From positions 1-64,000 of the forward strand of contig NZ_JRQQ01000009.1 in NCBI RefSeq assembly GCF_001625325.1: a stretch of DNA of 64,000 nt. Direction: 5' to 3'. Shown one piece after another: positions 38,948-48,673 of the stretch; within the stretch, counting starts at the first letter, position 1; each line of letters begins with the position of its first letter. Under the pieces are notes generated by a model. It made no database searches. It had not been told where the DNA came from and worked only from the letters and a program-made list of their open reading frames with translations. Source of the stretch: Croceicoccus estronivorus (GTDB taxonomy: Bacteria > Pseudomonadota > Alphaproteobacteria > Sphingomonadales > Sphingomonadaceae). The translations under genes were made by a program, and so were the position numbers.

Positions 38948-39346
38948 ATGTCTGAAAAGCTCGAACTGAGCGAGGAACAGTGGCGCGAACGATTGACGCC
39001 CGAACAGTATCACATCCTGCGCGAAGCGGGGACGGAACGGGCCTTTACGGGCGCCTATGAAAAGAACAAGGCGGTCGGGGAATATCGTTGCGCCGGTTGC
39101 GGTGCCCCGCTGTTCACCTCCGGTACCAAGTATGACAGCGGCTCCGGCTGGCCCAGTTTTTACCAGCCGCTCGAACAGGATGCCGTGGAAGAACATCGCG
39201 ACATGTCGCATGGTATGGTTCGCGTCGAAGTGCGCTGCGCCAAGTGTGAAGGGCATCTCGGCCACGTCTTCCCCGATGGACCGGATCCCACGGGCATGCG
39301 GTATTGTATCAACAGTGCATCGCTTGATTTCAAGCCGGAGGAATAG
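38948..39346 (+). CDS. msrB: Peptide methionine (R)-S-oxide reductase
   Basis: A 132-residue MsrB that repairs R-methionine sulfoxide in proteins. Two CxxC zinc pairs are visible (CAGCGAPLF and [12 protein letters not shown]), [11 protein letters not shown] is the substrate-binding segment and the catalytic cysteine is in [12 protein letters not shown]. There is no signal peptide, so it is cytoplasmic. The stereo partner MsrA is encoded at 51186-51731 on the other strand, separately. GGAG lies eight bases before the start. Confidence 0.95.
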   Translation: MSEKLELSEEQWRERLTPEQYHILREAGTERAFTGAYEKNKAVGEYRCAGCGAPLFTSGTKYDSGSGWPSFYQPLEQDAVEEHRDMSHGMVRVEVRCAKCEGHLGHVFPDGPDPTGMRYCINSASLDFKPEE

Positions 39347-39458
39347 GGTGCGGGACCCGGCGCGTGTTTCTCCGTTAACGCTGGGTTACAAATTCCCCGT
39401 GCAGGGTCGATTGCCGGTGCGGGCGGGTTCCCGCGATGAATTGAGGTTAGCGCGCTAA

Positions 39459-41615
39459 ATGGCAAGACGGGACGTGCGCCGCGCCCCCGGCAAACCGGAA
39501 AAACCGCAGCCACGGCCCAAACGCCGTTGGCTGCGCAAGCTGTTCGCCTGGGGCGTTGCGCTTGCGCTGCTGGTGGCGATGGGGCTGGGCGTTGCGGTAT
39601 TGATGGCCGAGCGCTCCTTGCCTGGCTTTTCCGAACTCAAGGATACAGCTGCCGGCCAAACTATAGTCGTGCGCGCGCGCGATGGGTCCGAAATCCTCAC
39701 CCTTGGTCCCAGCCCGGGGCAATGGCTGACGTCCGACGAAATCCCCCAGGTGATGAAGGATGCGATGGTTTCGGTCGAGGACCGGCGCTTTTATTCGCAC
39801 TTCGGCATCGATCCGATCGGTCTCACCCGCGCCTTGTGGGTCGCTGCCACTGGTGACAGGCGGATCGGTGCGACTTCCACCATCACTCAGCAGTTGGCGC
39901 GGAATATCTTCCTCAACAACAACCGGACGATGGGTCGCAAGGCACGCGAAGCGGTGCTGGCCATGGCGCTGGAAGCGAAGTTTTCGAAAGAGCAGATTCT
40001 CGAACTCTATCTTAACAAAGTCTATTTCGGCGGCGGTGCCTACGGCATTGATGCGGCCAGCCGGAAGTTCTTCAGCCATTCGGCGAAGGATCTCAATATC
40101 GGGGAAGCGGCGATTATCGCCGGGCTGGTCAAGGCACCGTCACGCTATTCCCCGACTGCTGACGTGCAGGCCGCTGTCAAGCGTGCGAACGTGGTGTTGC
40201 AGCTGATGAAGCAGGAAGGCGCGATCGGCGCGGCCCAGGCTGACGCAGTCGATGTCTCCGCCGTCAAACTCCGGCCCGAGGCGGGGCAGAATTCGATCCG
40301 CTATTTCACCGACTGGGTCTTGCCCCAGCTCGATCTGCTGTTGCCGGAAACGCAGGAGCCGCTTGAAATCTGGACCACTCTGGATGTCGGGATGCAGAAG
40401 GCTGCGACCGATGCGATAAAGGCCAATGCCCCCAAGGGTGCCCAAGGCGCGCTGGTAAGTCTGGACCGGGACGGCGCCGTGCTGGCGATGGTCGGCGGCA
40501 CCGATTACGTGTCCAGCAACTACAACCGTGCGATCAAGTCCGTGCGCCAGCCCGGTTCCGCGTGGAAGCTGTTCGTTTACATGGCCGCTCTGGAAGCGGG
40601 CTATCTGCCGGACGATCGGGTGGTGGATGAACCGGTGACGATCGACGGGTGGAGCCCGCGCAATGCCGGCGGTTCCTATGCTGGCCCGATCGACGTCCGC
40701 GCCGCCTTCGCCTATTCCAAGAATACCGTCGCTGCCCAGCTCGGCAACGATGTCGGTTTCGGGACGGTCGCGTCGATGGCGCGGCGCTTCGGCATCACGA
40801 CACCGATCTCGACATATCCTTCGATGGTGCTGGGTACGTCGGACGTACGACTGCTGGATATGACGCGCGCCTTTGCGTCTGTTTCGGCACATGGCAATTC
40901 GGTGGAGCCGTATGGCATCGTCAAGGTCGCGACGGCCAAGGGCGAAGTCCTCTACCAGCACGAGTCCCCGCGCCCGCAACAGCTGGTGCCGGATTACGTC
41001 GCAGCCGGAATTACCGACCTCCTGCAGACTGCGGTCAACGTAGGGACGGGCAAGGCCGCCCAGATCGGACGGCCTGTGGCAGGCAAGACCGGGACCACCA
41101 GTTCGAACAAGGATGGCTGGTTTCTCGGCTTTTCCAGCGGCGTAACGACCGGGGTGTGGATGGGGCGCGACGACGCGAAGGCGGTCCGTGGTCTTGCCGG
41201 CGGCGCTGCGCCTGCACGGGCCTTTGCCGCGTATATGCGTCAGGCGGTGGCCAAGCGGCCGGTTGAACAGTTCGACACCGATCTCAAGCTGCCCGAATGG
41301 CAGCTCGAGCCGGATGACGAATACCTCTACGGCGATCCCAACGACTATTACTATATCGACGATCAGGGCAATCTGATCGATCAGAACCGGCGGACCGATT
41401 GGCGCGACGATCCGTATCCCCCGCCGGACCAGCAGCCTGGCGGCAACAACGCTGCGGCTCCGCCCCCGGCTGCCAGTCCCGATTTCCTCGAACGGGCGAC
41501 GGGTGGTGCAGCCGATCCGAAAGAGCCGGACAGCCGCAATTCGGTAAACGTCAACCGGGGGAACCGCTCTCCGGCAGTGGCGGCCCCGGCGCCTCCTTCC
41601 GTCCCTCAGCCCTGA
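39459..41615 (+). CDS. Class A penicillin-binding protein (PBP1A family)
   Basis: A bifunctional peptidoglycan synthase of 718 residues in the inner membrane. One N-terminal helix (KLFAWGVALALLVAMGLGVA) follows a basic tail. The glycosyltransferase domain has Glu107 in SVEDRRFYSHFG, ATSTITQQLARNIFL and LYLNKVYFGGGAYGID. The transpeptidase domain has Ser367 and Lys370 in QPGSAWKLFVY, SKN in YSKNTVAAQL, and GKTGTTSSNKDGWFLGF. The C-terminal 90 residues are Asp/Pro-rich and disordered. Shorter than typical MrcA and lacking the OB insert, it fits the smaller PBP1A-like proteins of alphaproteobacteria. A strong terminator follows. Confidence 0.92.
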   Translation: MARRDVRRAPGKPEKPQPRPKRRWLRKLFAWGVALALLVAMGLGVAVLMAERSLPGFSELKDTAAGQTIVVRARDGSEILTLGPSPGQWLTSDEIPQVMKDAMVSVEDRRFYSHFGIDPIGLTRALWVAATGDRRIGATSTITQQLARNIFLNNNRTMGRKAREAVLAMALEAKFSKEQILELYLNKVYFGGGAYGIDAASRKFFSHSAKDLNIGEAAIIAGLVKAPSRYSPTADVQAAVKRANVVLQLMKQEGAIGAAQADAVDVSAVKLRPEAGQNSIRYFTDWVLPQLDLLLPETQEPLEIWTTLDVGMQKAATDAIKANAPKGAQGALVSLDRDGAVLAMVGGTDYVSSNYNRAIKSVRQPGSAWKLFVYMAALEAGYLPDDRVVDEPVTIDGWSPRNAGGSYAGPIDVRAAFAYSKNTVAAQLGNDVGFGTVASMARRFGITTPISTYPSMVLGTSDVRLLDMTRAFASVSAHGNSVEPYGIVKVATAKGEVLYQHESPRPQQLVPDYVAAGITDLLQTAVNVGTGKAAQIGRPVAGKTGTTSSNKDGWFLGFSSGVTTGVWMGRDDAKAVRGLAGGAAPARAFAAYMRQAVAKRPVEQFDTDLKLPEWQLEPDDEYLYGDPNDYYYIDDQGNLIDQNRRTDWRDDPYPPPDQQPGGNNAAAPPPAASPDFLERATGGAADPKEPDSRNSVNVNRGNRSPAVAAPAPPSVPQP

Positions 41616-41630
41616 GCTTTCCTGCCATGC

Positions 41631-41668
41631 AAAAAGGGGGTGCGGTTTTTGGCCGCACCCCCTTTTTT
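41631..41668. terminator. Bidirectional intrinsic terminator between PBP and degP genes
   Basis: A perfect 15-bp stem (41631-41645 with 41653-41667) around a seven-base loop. The stem begins with five A on the left and ends in six T on the right, so each strand has a GC-rich hairpin followed by a U-run. It sits between two convergent genes and can serve both. Confidence 0.93.
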
Positions 41669-41696
41669 GGGTCTCAGTGGTGTTGGCGCGTTGCGC

Positions 41697-43202
41697 TTAA
41701 CGCAGCCGGATCGGCACGTAAGTGGCAGGACGGCCGCGGCGCTGAATCCTGAGGAGAACGGCTTCGCGTCCTGCCCGTTTTGCGCTGCTGACGGTCGCTT
41801 CCAATTCGTCTGGCGTGCTGATCGCCTTGTAATTGGCGGTCAGCACGATGTCGCCGCGTTGCAGCCCCTTGACCGCTGCGTCGGAAGCAGGATCCACCCC
41901 GGCAATGACAACGCCCTGGGTGTCGTCCGAGGCGCCAAGCTGGCGGGCGATCTGCGGAGTCAGCGGGATTACCTGAACGCCGAGAGATTCCTCGATCAGG
42001 CCGCCATTGTCGCCGTTGTCGTTATCCAGCGAATTGGCATCGGGATCGAACATCTGCTGCTGGGCCAGTTCTTCCTCGCTCGGCCGTTTGCTGACCGTGG
42101 CGCTGACCGTGCGCGGCTTGCCGTCGCGGACGAGATCGATTGTCACGCGGCTGCCGGGCGCAATGTTCGCCACCAGGTACGATAGCGTCTGATCAGGGGT
42201 AACGTCCTGCCCGTTGACTTTCAGAATGACGTCGCCGGCCTGAAGGCCAGCCTTGTCCGCTGCGCCGCCCGGCTCGACCGCCTGAACGAATTCGCCCCGG
42301 TTGTGGGCAATGCCAAGTGAATCCGCGAGATCTTCATTGAGCTGCTGGATGCGCACGCCGAGATAGCCGCGTTCGATCGACTGGCCCTTCATCAGCTTCT
42401 GGACGATGGGCGCGGCGGTTTCCGCGGGAATGGCGAAGCCGATGCCGACACTGCCGCCGGAGGGGGAGAAGATGGCGTTGTTGATGCCGATCACCTGCCC
42501 GCGCATGTCGAACATCGGCCCGCCGGAATTACCACGGTTGATGCTGGCATCGGTTTGCAGATAGCGGTCATAGGCGCCGCCAGAGCCGGTGTTGCGGTAC
42601 ACTGCGGAAATGATGCCGGACGTCACCGTCCCGCCCAGACCGAACGGATTGCCGATGGCAATGACCCAGTCACCGACACGGGCCTGTGACGAATCGCCGA
42701 ATTCCACGAACGGAAACGGCTTCGAACGGGAGATCTTGAGCACGGCCAGATCGGATGCCGCATCGCGTCCGACCATTTCCGCCGGATACTCGGTGCCGTC
42801 GGGCATGGTCACGGTGATCGATTCGACGTCGCCTTTCCCTTCAGCGGTGATGACGTGATTGTTGGTCACCACGTAGCCGTCCGCCGAAATGATGAAGCCT
42901 GAACCGAGTGACTGTGCCTCTCTCGTCTGAGGCTGTCCGGGCATGCCGAACAATTGGGCCAGTGGATTGTTCTGGACCTTGAGGCGTTGGCGGGTCGAAA
43001 TGTTGACCACGGCCGGAGCCAGTTGTTCGGTCAGGTCTGCGAAGCTCGCCGGGGCACCCGTCGGAGGTGCGACAGTGCGCATCTGGTTCGCATCATTTTG
43101 CGCGACTTGCGCGCCTGCGGGGACCCCGGTGGCCAGGGATACCATCGCACCGCCGACCAGCAGTGCACTTGTTACTGCATAAGCATAACGCACGGGTTTC
43201 AT
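41697..43202 (-). CDS. degP: Do-family periplasmic serine protease (DegP/HtrA)
   Basis: A 501-residue envelope protease and chaperone. A signal peptide (YAVTSALLVGGAMVSLATG) is followed by the trypsin-like domain with His116 (VTNNHVIT), Asp151 (ASDLAVLK) and Ser226 (RGNSGGPMF), then two PDZ domains (YLGVRIQQLNEDL near residue 280 and ASDAAVKGLQRGDIVLTANY near 450). It degrades or refolds damaged periplasmic proteins. It lies downstream of hflC and hflK on the same strand with a 176-base gap, so it may have its own promoter. I found no convincing sigma-E or EcfG box there. Confidence 0.95.
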   Translation of the reverse strand: MKPVRYAYAVTSALLVGGAMVSLATGVPAGAQVAQNDANQMRTVAPPTGAPASFADLTEQLAPAVVNISTRQRLKVQNNPLAQLFGMPGQPQTREAQSLGSGFIISADGYVVTNNHVITAEGKGDVESITVTMPDGTEYPAEMVGRDAASDLAVLKISRSKPFPFVEFGDSSQARVGDWVIAIGNPFGLGGTVTSGIISAVYRNTGSGGAYDRYLQTDASINRGNSGGPMFDMRGQVIGINNAIFSPSGGSVGIGFAIPAETAAPIVQKLMKGQSIERGYLGVRIQQLNEDLADSLGIAHNRGEFVQAVEPGGAADKAGLQAGDVILKVNGQDVTPDQTLSYLVANIAPGSRVTIDLVRDGKPRTVSATVSKRPSEEELAQQQMFDPDANSLDNDNGDNGGLIEESLGVQVIPLTPQIARQLGASDDTQGVVIAGVDPASDAAVKGLQRGDIVLTANYKAISTPDELEATVSSAKRAGREAVLLRIQRRGRPATYVPIRLR

Positions 43203-43378
43203 GTCCTCTCGTTAATCTGGCCGCCTGAGCGGCGCGATCGGCACTCACCTCTCTGCTTCAGGACTTTTGCCCTTAACGGAGATTGAATGGCGAGATCAGA
43301 CAACACGAAGCCGTTCCATGTTTTCCGTTCTCGCCCTCTGTTCGACTGTCGCGGGAAGCCGGCGTTCCCGTCATCCTC

Positions 43379-44224
43379 TTAGCGCTGGCCGCGGAACTGC
43401 TTGAGATATTCGTTGTCGGGCGAGAGGATGATCGAGCTTTCGCCCTCGCCGTTTTCGAATGTCGTCACATAGCTCTGCATCGCGCGATAGAAGTCGTAGA
43501 ATTTCGGGTCCTTGCCGAATGCGGCCGCGTATGTCTTGGCTGCTTCGGCTTCGGCATCAGCCCGGATGATCTGCGCGCTCTTGCGTCCCTGCGCCCGGAT
43601 CGTCGCCGCTTCGCGCTGGCGATCGGTTTCCATCCGGGTGTAGGCGGATTCCAGAGGCGTCCCTTCCGGCAGGTCAGTTCGCTTGATCCTCACGTCAATG
43701 ATTTGCGCGCCGTATTTGCGGGCCTGCGTATCGAGATTGTTGCGGATGTTCGACATCGCCGATCCGCGTTCCGCCGTAAGCATCGATGCGAACGTACGTC
43801 GGCCAAGCTCCTGCCGCAGCACCGAGATCAGGATCGGTTCGAGCTGGGCCCGGACATTTTCGGTCGTACCGGCCTGCTGGACCATCAGCACCGGATCGAT
43901 GATGCGAAACCGCGCGAAGGCATCGACCTGCAAGCGCTGCTGGTCGCTTGAAAGGACCTGTTGCCGCTGCATGTCGAGATCGAGCACGCGTTTGTCGATC
44001 CGCTGAACCCGTTCAAGAAACGGAATGCGCAGCACCATGCCGGCGCCAGTCTTGCCGTAATCGGTATTCGGTTTGAAGCGGTTGATGACGCGCACCGGCT
44101 CACCCGTGCGGATCACGACCGCCTGCTGGGTTTCCGGCACCACGACAATGCTGGACATCAACGCGATCACCAGAACCACGGCGGCGATGATCGACAGCTT
44201 GTGATTTTCCCAGATGCGTTCCAT
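43379..44224 (-). CDS. hflC: Protease modulator HflC
   Basis: A 281-residue band-7/SPFH protein anchored by one N-terminal helix (LSIIAAVVLVIALMSSIVVV), with the bulk in the periplasm. With HflK it forms the large ring that encloses FtsH and limits its proteolysis. Family motifs include VLDLDMQRQQVLSSDQQRLQ and [26 protein letters not shown] at the end of hflK serves as its ribosome site; the genes are three bases apart. Confidence 0.94.
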   Translation of the reverse strand: MERIWENHKLSIIAAVVLVIALMSSIVVVPETQQAVVIRTGEPVRVINRFKPNTDYGKTGAGMVLRIPFLERVQRIDKRVLDLDMQRQQVLSSDQQRLQVDAFARFRIIDPVLMVQQAGTTENVRAQLEPILISVLRQELGRRTFASMLTAERGSAMSNIRNNLDTQARKYGAQIIDVRIKRTDLPEGTPLESAYTRMETDRQREAATIRAQGRKSAQIIRADAEAEAAKTYAAAFGKDPKFYDFYRAMQSYVTTFENGEGESSIILSPDNEYLKQFRGQR

Positions 44225-44227
44225 CGC

Positions 44228-45376
44228 CTATTTCCCCTCCTTTGCCCGTCGCTGGATTTCCGGCAACGGCAGGTAGGGCGTGACGCCCGGTGCCTCGATC
44301 ACAGTCTTGTCAGTCTTGCTGAGCACGCGTTCCATCGTTTCATAATACATGCGCTGGCGCGTGACTTCGGGAGCCAGGCGATATTCCGCATAGACCTTGT
44401 CGAATGCCGCTGCCTCGCCCTGCGCTGCTGCGAGGACCTGCTGGGCCCAAGCGCGCGCGCGGTTTCGTTCGGCGTCGGCATCCTGTTCCGCTGCCGAGAC
44501 GTCCTTGAAAGCTTCAACCACGCGCTCGGGCGGATCGGTCTTGTCGATTTCCACGCCCTGCACGGCAATGCCCGAACGATAGGCATCGAGAATGGTCTGC
44601 ATCCGGGTCCGGACGCGTTCCTCGATCTCGGCACGGCCAGCGCCCGAGAACGTGGCGTCCAAAGTCTGTTCGGCCACCGAAGCGCGCATGGCTGCTTCGG
44701 CCACCTGGCTGACCGTTTCTTCGGGCATGGCCAGCTGGAACTTGTACTGTTTCAGATCCTTGATGTTCCAGCGCACGAGATAGGACAGATCGACCAGATT
44801 CTGGTCGCCGGTCAGAATCAGCTTTTCCGCCTTTCCTTCCGGAATTCGCACCAGACGGACTTCGCTGACGTTTTCGACTTCGACATTCTGGATGGGCCAC
44901 GGGAGGGTGAAATTCAGGCCGGGGCCCAGCGTGGTGGAATATTTCCCGAACGTCGTGACGATACCCTGCTGTTTCGGGCCGACCTGATGGATCACGCTGA
45001 TCAGCAGCGCGAGCAAGATGATCCCGCCGAACAACCAGGGGAACAGATTTCTGCCGCCCGGGCCCGGCGGCAAACGGAATTTCGGGCCGCCCGGACGCCG
45101 CCGGGGCCCTTCCGGACCGCGTGAACGAAACAGATCTTCGATGCTGGCGGAGCGGCGCGGACCATTATTTTCGCCGCCATCGCCACCGCCCGGAATCCAA
45201 GGATTGCGCGGCCCGCGTGGAGGGGAACCGTCCCCGCCGCCTGCGCTGCCGCCTTGGGGCGGACCGTCTCCGCCGCCATCGCCGTCATCCCCGCCGCCGG
45301 AGCTTCCGCCCCAGGGGCTGCGCCTGCCAGCCATGGCCAGCGCGATCTGGTCAAATAACCCGCCCATTCGTTTCAT
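44228..45376 (-). CDS. hflK: Protease modulator HflK
   Basis: A 382-residue partner of HflC. The first 90 residues are a Gly/Pro-rich cytoplasmic tail; one helix follows (NLFPWLFGGIILLALLISVI), then the SPFH domain with QQGIVTTFGKYSTTLGPGLN and GDQNLVDLSYLVRWNIKDL, and a coiled region with the ARAWAQQVLAAAQGEAAAF segment. ATG 45376 is chosen since AAAGGGGG lies just upstream; ATG 45367 or TTG 45406 are alternatives. Divergent from mrp with about 70 bases between the starts. Confidence 0.93.
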   Translation of the reverse strand: MKRMGGLFDQIALAMAGRRSPWGGSSGGGDDGDGGGDGPPQGGSAGGGDGSPPRGPRNPWIPGGGDGGENNGPRRSASIEDLFRSRGPEGPRRRPGGPKFRLPPGPGGRNLFPWLFGGIILLALLISVIHQVGPKQQGIVTTFGKYSTTLGPGLNFTLPWPIQNVEVENVSEVRLVRIPEGKAEKLILTGDQNLVDLSYLVRWNIKDLKQYKFQLAMPEETVSQVAEAAMRASVAEQTLDATFSGAGRAEIEERVRTRMQTILDAYRSGIAVQGVEIDKTDPPERVVEAFKDVSAAEQDADAERNRARAWAQQVLAAAQGEAAAFDKVYAEYRLAPEVTRQRMYYETMERVLSKTDKTVIEAPGVTPYLPLPEIQRRAKEGK

Positions 45377-45449
45377 GACCCCCTTTATAGGTATCGGGCG
45401 CGACAAAAACAGTGCCTCGCGCGGGATTTTCGCTAGTTAGGCGAACGTG

Positions 45450-46415
45450 ATGAATGAAGCAGAACTCAAAGCCAAGCTCCCGCCCGCCGTGGCGGGGCGT
45501 CTCCAATCCCTCCGTCTGATTGACGATACGGCCACTTTGGTGCTCGATGCCTCGGGTCTGGATCGCGCCGATGCGGCGGCGCTCGAAGAATCGGCGCGCC
45601 AGGCCGTGACCGGGTCCGGCGGTCCGCGTGAGGTGCGCATCGCGATGATGGCGGACAAGGTGAAGCGACGGATCATCGCTGTTGCGTCGGGCAAGGGAGG
45701 CGTCGGCAAGTCGACCCTGACCACCAACCTTGCCGTCGCGCTGGCGCGACTGGGACACAAGGTCGGGCTGGTCGATGCGGATATCTACGGTCCGTCGCAG
45801 CCGCGCCTGCTGGCCAACGAAGGAGAGCGGCCCGAAGCGGTGGACAAGAAGTTGATCCCCGTACCCAGCGCCTGCGGTGTGCCGGTGCTGTCCATGGGCC
45901 ATCTGGCGAAGCCGGGCCAGGCGATCGCCTGGCGGGGCCCGATGGCAAGCAATGCCTTGGGCCAGTTGATCGACGCGGATTGGGGCGCGGTGGAAACGCT
46001 CCTCGTCGACATGCCGCCCGGCACTGGGGACATCCAGCTCACCATGATGCAGCGTTATCGCCCCGATGGCGTTGTAATCGTATCCACTCCGCAGGATCTC
46101 GCCCTTATCGATGCGACGCGCGCCATCCACTTGTTCGAACAAGTGGATGTGCCCGTGATCGGGCTGGTTGAAAACATGGCGGGCTATCTCTGCCCCCATT
46201 GCGGCAAGGGCAGCGATCCATTCGGCCATGGCGGCGCCGAACAGGCAGCGGCGGAAATGGGACTGCCTTTCCTTGGCCGTGTGCCGCTGGCGCTGGAGAT
46301 TCGCGAAGCGAGCGATGCGGGTACGCCCCCTGCCGCGGGCGACGGACCGCAGGCGGAAAGCTTTGTGGCGATTGCCGGGAAACTGGCGGCATGGCTGGCG
46401 GGCCAGGATAACTAG
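45450..46415 (+). CDS. mrp: Mrp/ApbC-family iron-sulfur cluster carrier ATPase
   Basis: A 321-residue cytoplasmic P-loop protein that carries and delivers [4Fe-4S] clusters. A short N-terminal MIP18-like (DUF59) region is followed by the deviant Walker A GKGGVGKSTLTTNLAVALAR, the Mrp signature DADIYGPSQPRLL and LVDMPPGTGDIQLTMMQ, and the cluster-binding CxxC in GYLCPHCGKGS. ATG 45450 overlaps a GTG at 45447 that could also serve. The following molybdopterin hydroxylase gene starts two bases after its stop. Confidence 0.92.
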   Translation: MNEAELKAKLPPAVAGRLQSLRLIDDTATLVLDASGLDRADAAALEESARQAVTGSGGPREVRIAMMADKVKRRIIAVASGKGGVGKSTLTTNLAVALARLGHKVGLVDADIYGPSQPRLLANEGERPEAVDKKLIPVPSACGVPVLSMGHLAKPGQAIAWRGPMASNALGQLIDADWGAVETLLVDMPPGTGDIQLTMMQRYRPDGVVIVSTPQDLALIDATRAIHLFEQVDVPVIGLVENMAGYLCPHCGKGSDPFGHGGAEQAAAEMGLPFLGRVPLALEIREASDAGTPPAAGDGPQAESFVAIAGKLAAWLAGQDN

Positions 46416-46417
46416 CG

Positions 46418-48673
46418 ATGGAAGTGACCCGGCGCGGATTGCTGATCGGCGCCGCCGTCGGTGGCGGACTGCTGATCGCGTGGGGGCTGGGCGGCCGCCA
46501 CTATTCCGCACCGCTGGCCCCGGGCGAGGGTGAGTTCGCTTTCGATGCCTGGCTCAAGATCGCAAAGGACGGGGTGGTTACGGTTGCCGTTCCCCAACTC
46601 GAAATGGGGCAGGGCATCACGACTTTGCTCCCGCAGATCGTGGCAGTGGAACTGGGGGCCGACTGGCGGCAGGTAGGTGTTGAACCGGCGCCGATCAGTG
46701 GCGCTTATCCCAATGCCCCGCTCGCTGCCCGCTGGGCCCCCTTGTGGATGCCGTTGACCCCCTCGCTGGCCGATCAGCCCGACGACTGGCTGGCTCGTCG
46801 TTTCGCGGAAGGAGAGCGGTTCGCCGCCACTGCCGAAGGGCTGTCGCTGGCGGCTTACGAGGCTCCGGCAAGAGCTGCCGCCGCCAGCGCGCGGGCGATG
46901 CTGGCCAAGGCCGCGGCCGCCCGCTGGGATGTGGCGTGGGAGGAATGCGAAACGTCCGGCGGCTTCGTTCGCCATGGCCGTAATGCCTTGCGGTTCGGGG
47001 AACTGGTGGAAGACGCGATGGACTACGCGCCACCCGACCCTGCGCCGCTGCGGTCCGAACCGGCAGAGGAAAAGCCGCTCGATCCGGCAATGGATGCACC
47101 ACTGGCTTTCCCCAGGCTCGACTTGCCGGCGAAAGTGGATGGCAGCTACCTTTTCGCTGGCGACATCAGGTTGCCGGACATGGTCTATGCGGCAATTCGC
47201 CATGGGCCGTTGCCTCAGGCCCGGCTGGCCCGGTTCGACAAGGATGCGGAGAAAGGCACGCGCGGATTGTTGAACGTGGTGCGTGGCAAACGGTGGCTGG
47301 CTGCGGTCGCGACCAATTGGTGGGCGGCGGAACGGGCGCTCGCCGCAATGCACCCGCAGTTCGAAGTGCCCGGCTTGCTCGACAGTACCAGGATGGAGGA
47401 GGCGCTCGACCGGGGTGTGCGCCACGGTGAAATCGAGCGGATAGTGGAGATTGGAGACGGTGATGCCGGGCTCGACAAGCCGAGCCTTGCCTTGCGCTAT
47501 GATGTCGCGCCTGCCACCCATGCGATGCTGGAGACGGCGAGCGCCACGGCGCGGCTGCGCGATGGCAAGCTGGAACTGTGGATGGCCAGCCAGGCACCGG
47601 AACATGCGCGGCGTGCCGCCGCCAGGGCGGTGGGGATGTCCGAAGGGGATGTGGTGCTGTACCCCATGCCCGCAGGGGGCAGCTTCGACCGGCGGCTGGA
47701 AAACGACCATGCCATCGAAGTGGCGCTGATCGCGCGTGAAGTGGGCCGTCCGGTCCAGCTCGTCTGGTCGCGTTGGCAGGAACTGGTCGCTGGGCGGCCG
47801 CGTACGCCGGTGGCCGCGATTCTGGCAGCGAAGACGGATGATACGGGCACGATCGGCACATTCCGCGCCCGGTTGGCTCTGCCCGCGACGGCGCGTGAAT
47901 TCGGCAGCAGGCTGTTCGATAATGCGACCAGCTGGGCCGCAACAGACGCTGCATCCGGGAAAGCCGATCCAATGGCGGTGGAAGGGGCCGCGCCGCCCTA
48001 TGCGATTCCCAATATGGCGGTGGATCATGTCCCGGTCACGCTTTCGCTGCCGACGGGGCGCATGCGTGGCAATGCCCATGGCTACACCGCATTTTTTGTC
48101 GAGAGCTTCATCGACGAACTGGCGCGGCGGCATGGGCGAGAGCCGTTGTCGTATCGCATTTCCATGCTCGAAAGCGATCTGCGCATGGCGGCGGCCCTGC
48201 AGAAGGTCGCGAAGCTTGCCGAGTGGGACGGGGGCAACGACCAGAGCGGCCAGGGCCTTGCCTGTCATCGGATCGGGGGCGGTTGCATTGCGGTCATTGC
48301 CAGCGCCACAAGAGGTGCGGGCGGGGCACGAGTGGAACGGCTGACGGCGGTCGCGGATCTGGGGCGGATCGTCAATCTGGACATTGCCCGCCAACAGATC
48401 GAAGGCGGGCTGATGTTCGGCATGGGTCTCGCACTCGGTTCTGCTCTGTCCTACGACCGGGGTATTCCGCTCACTGCCAGACTGGCTGGGCTCGATCTGC
48501 CGTTCCTGGCCGACTGCCCGGAAATCGTGGTCGATTTCCTTGATAGTACTGCCGATCCGGTCGATCCGGGGGAACTGGGCGTGGTAGCGGTTGCGCCAGC
48601 CATCGCCAATGCGCTCTATTCCGCCACCGGCTTGCGGTTTCGCCGGTTGCCCCTGTTGTCGGAAGGATTGTGA
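46418..48673 (+). CDS. Molybdopterin-binding subunit of a xanthine dehydrogenase/aldehyde oxidase-family enzyme, Tat-exported
   Basis: A 751-residue protein resembling IorB, the large subunit of isoquinoline 1-oxidoreductase. It opens with a twin-arginine signal (VTRRGLLIGAAVGGGLLIAWG), followed by domains with VPQLEMGQGITTLLPQIVAV, the segment GYTAFFVESFIDELARRHG and GELGVVAVAPAIANALYSAT, where the Glu matches the catalytic glutamate of the family. Such enzymes hydroxylate aldehydes or N-heterocycles and need a separate [2Fe-2S] subunit. None is encoded beside it: the flanking genes are mrp and hemH, both nearly touching. The substrate is unknown. It probably acts in the periplasm after export as a folded cofactor protein. 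Confidence 0.87.
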   Translation: MEVTRRGLLIGAAVGGGLLIAWGLGGRHYSAPLAPGEGEFAFDAWLKIAKDGVVTVAVPQLEMGQGITTLLPQIVAVELGADWRQVGVEPAPISGAYPNAPLAARWAPLWMPLTPSLADQPDDWLARRFAEGERFAATAEGLSLAAYEAPARAAAASARAMLAKAAAARWDVAWEECETSGGFVRHGRNALRFGELVEDAMDYAPPDPAPLRSEPAEEKPLDPAMDAPLAFPRLDLPAKVDGSYLFAGDIRLPDMVYAAIRHGPLPQARLARFDKDAEKGTRGLLNVVRGKRWLAAVATNWWAAERALAAMHPQFEVPGLLDSTRMEEALDRGVRHGEIERIVEIGDGDAGLDKPSLALRYDVAPATHAMLETASATARLRDGKLELWMASQAPEHARRAAARAVGMSEGDVVLYPMPAGGSFDRRLENDHAIEVALIAREVGRPVQLVWSRWQELVAGRPRTPVAAILAAKTDDTGTIGTFRARLALPATAREFGSRLFDNATSWAATDAASGKADPMAVEGAAPPYAIPNMAVDHVPVTLSLPTGRMRGNAHGYTAFFVESFIDELARRHGREPLSYRISMLESDLRMAAALQKVAKLAEWDGGNDQSGQGLACHRIGGGCIAVIASATRGAGGARVERLTAVADLGRIVNLDIARQQIEGGLMFGMGLALGSALSYDRGIPLTARLAGLDLPFLADCPEIVVDFLDSTADPVDPGELGVVAVAPAIANALYSATGLRFRRLPLLSEGL

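Noticed and set aside
43203-43378. Possible sigma-E or EcfG promoter for degP
   Set aside because: A GGAAC-like element occurs on the reverse strand, but no matching CGTT or TCTGA element is found at 16-17 bases.
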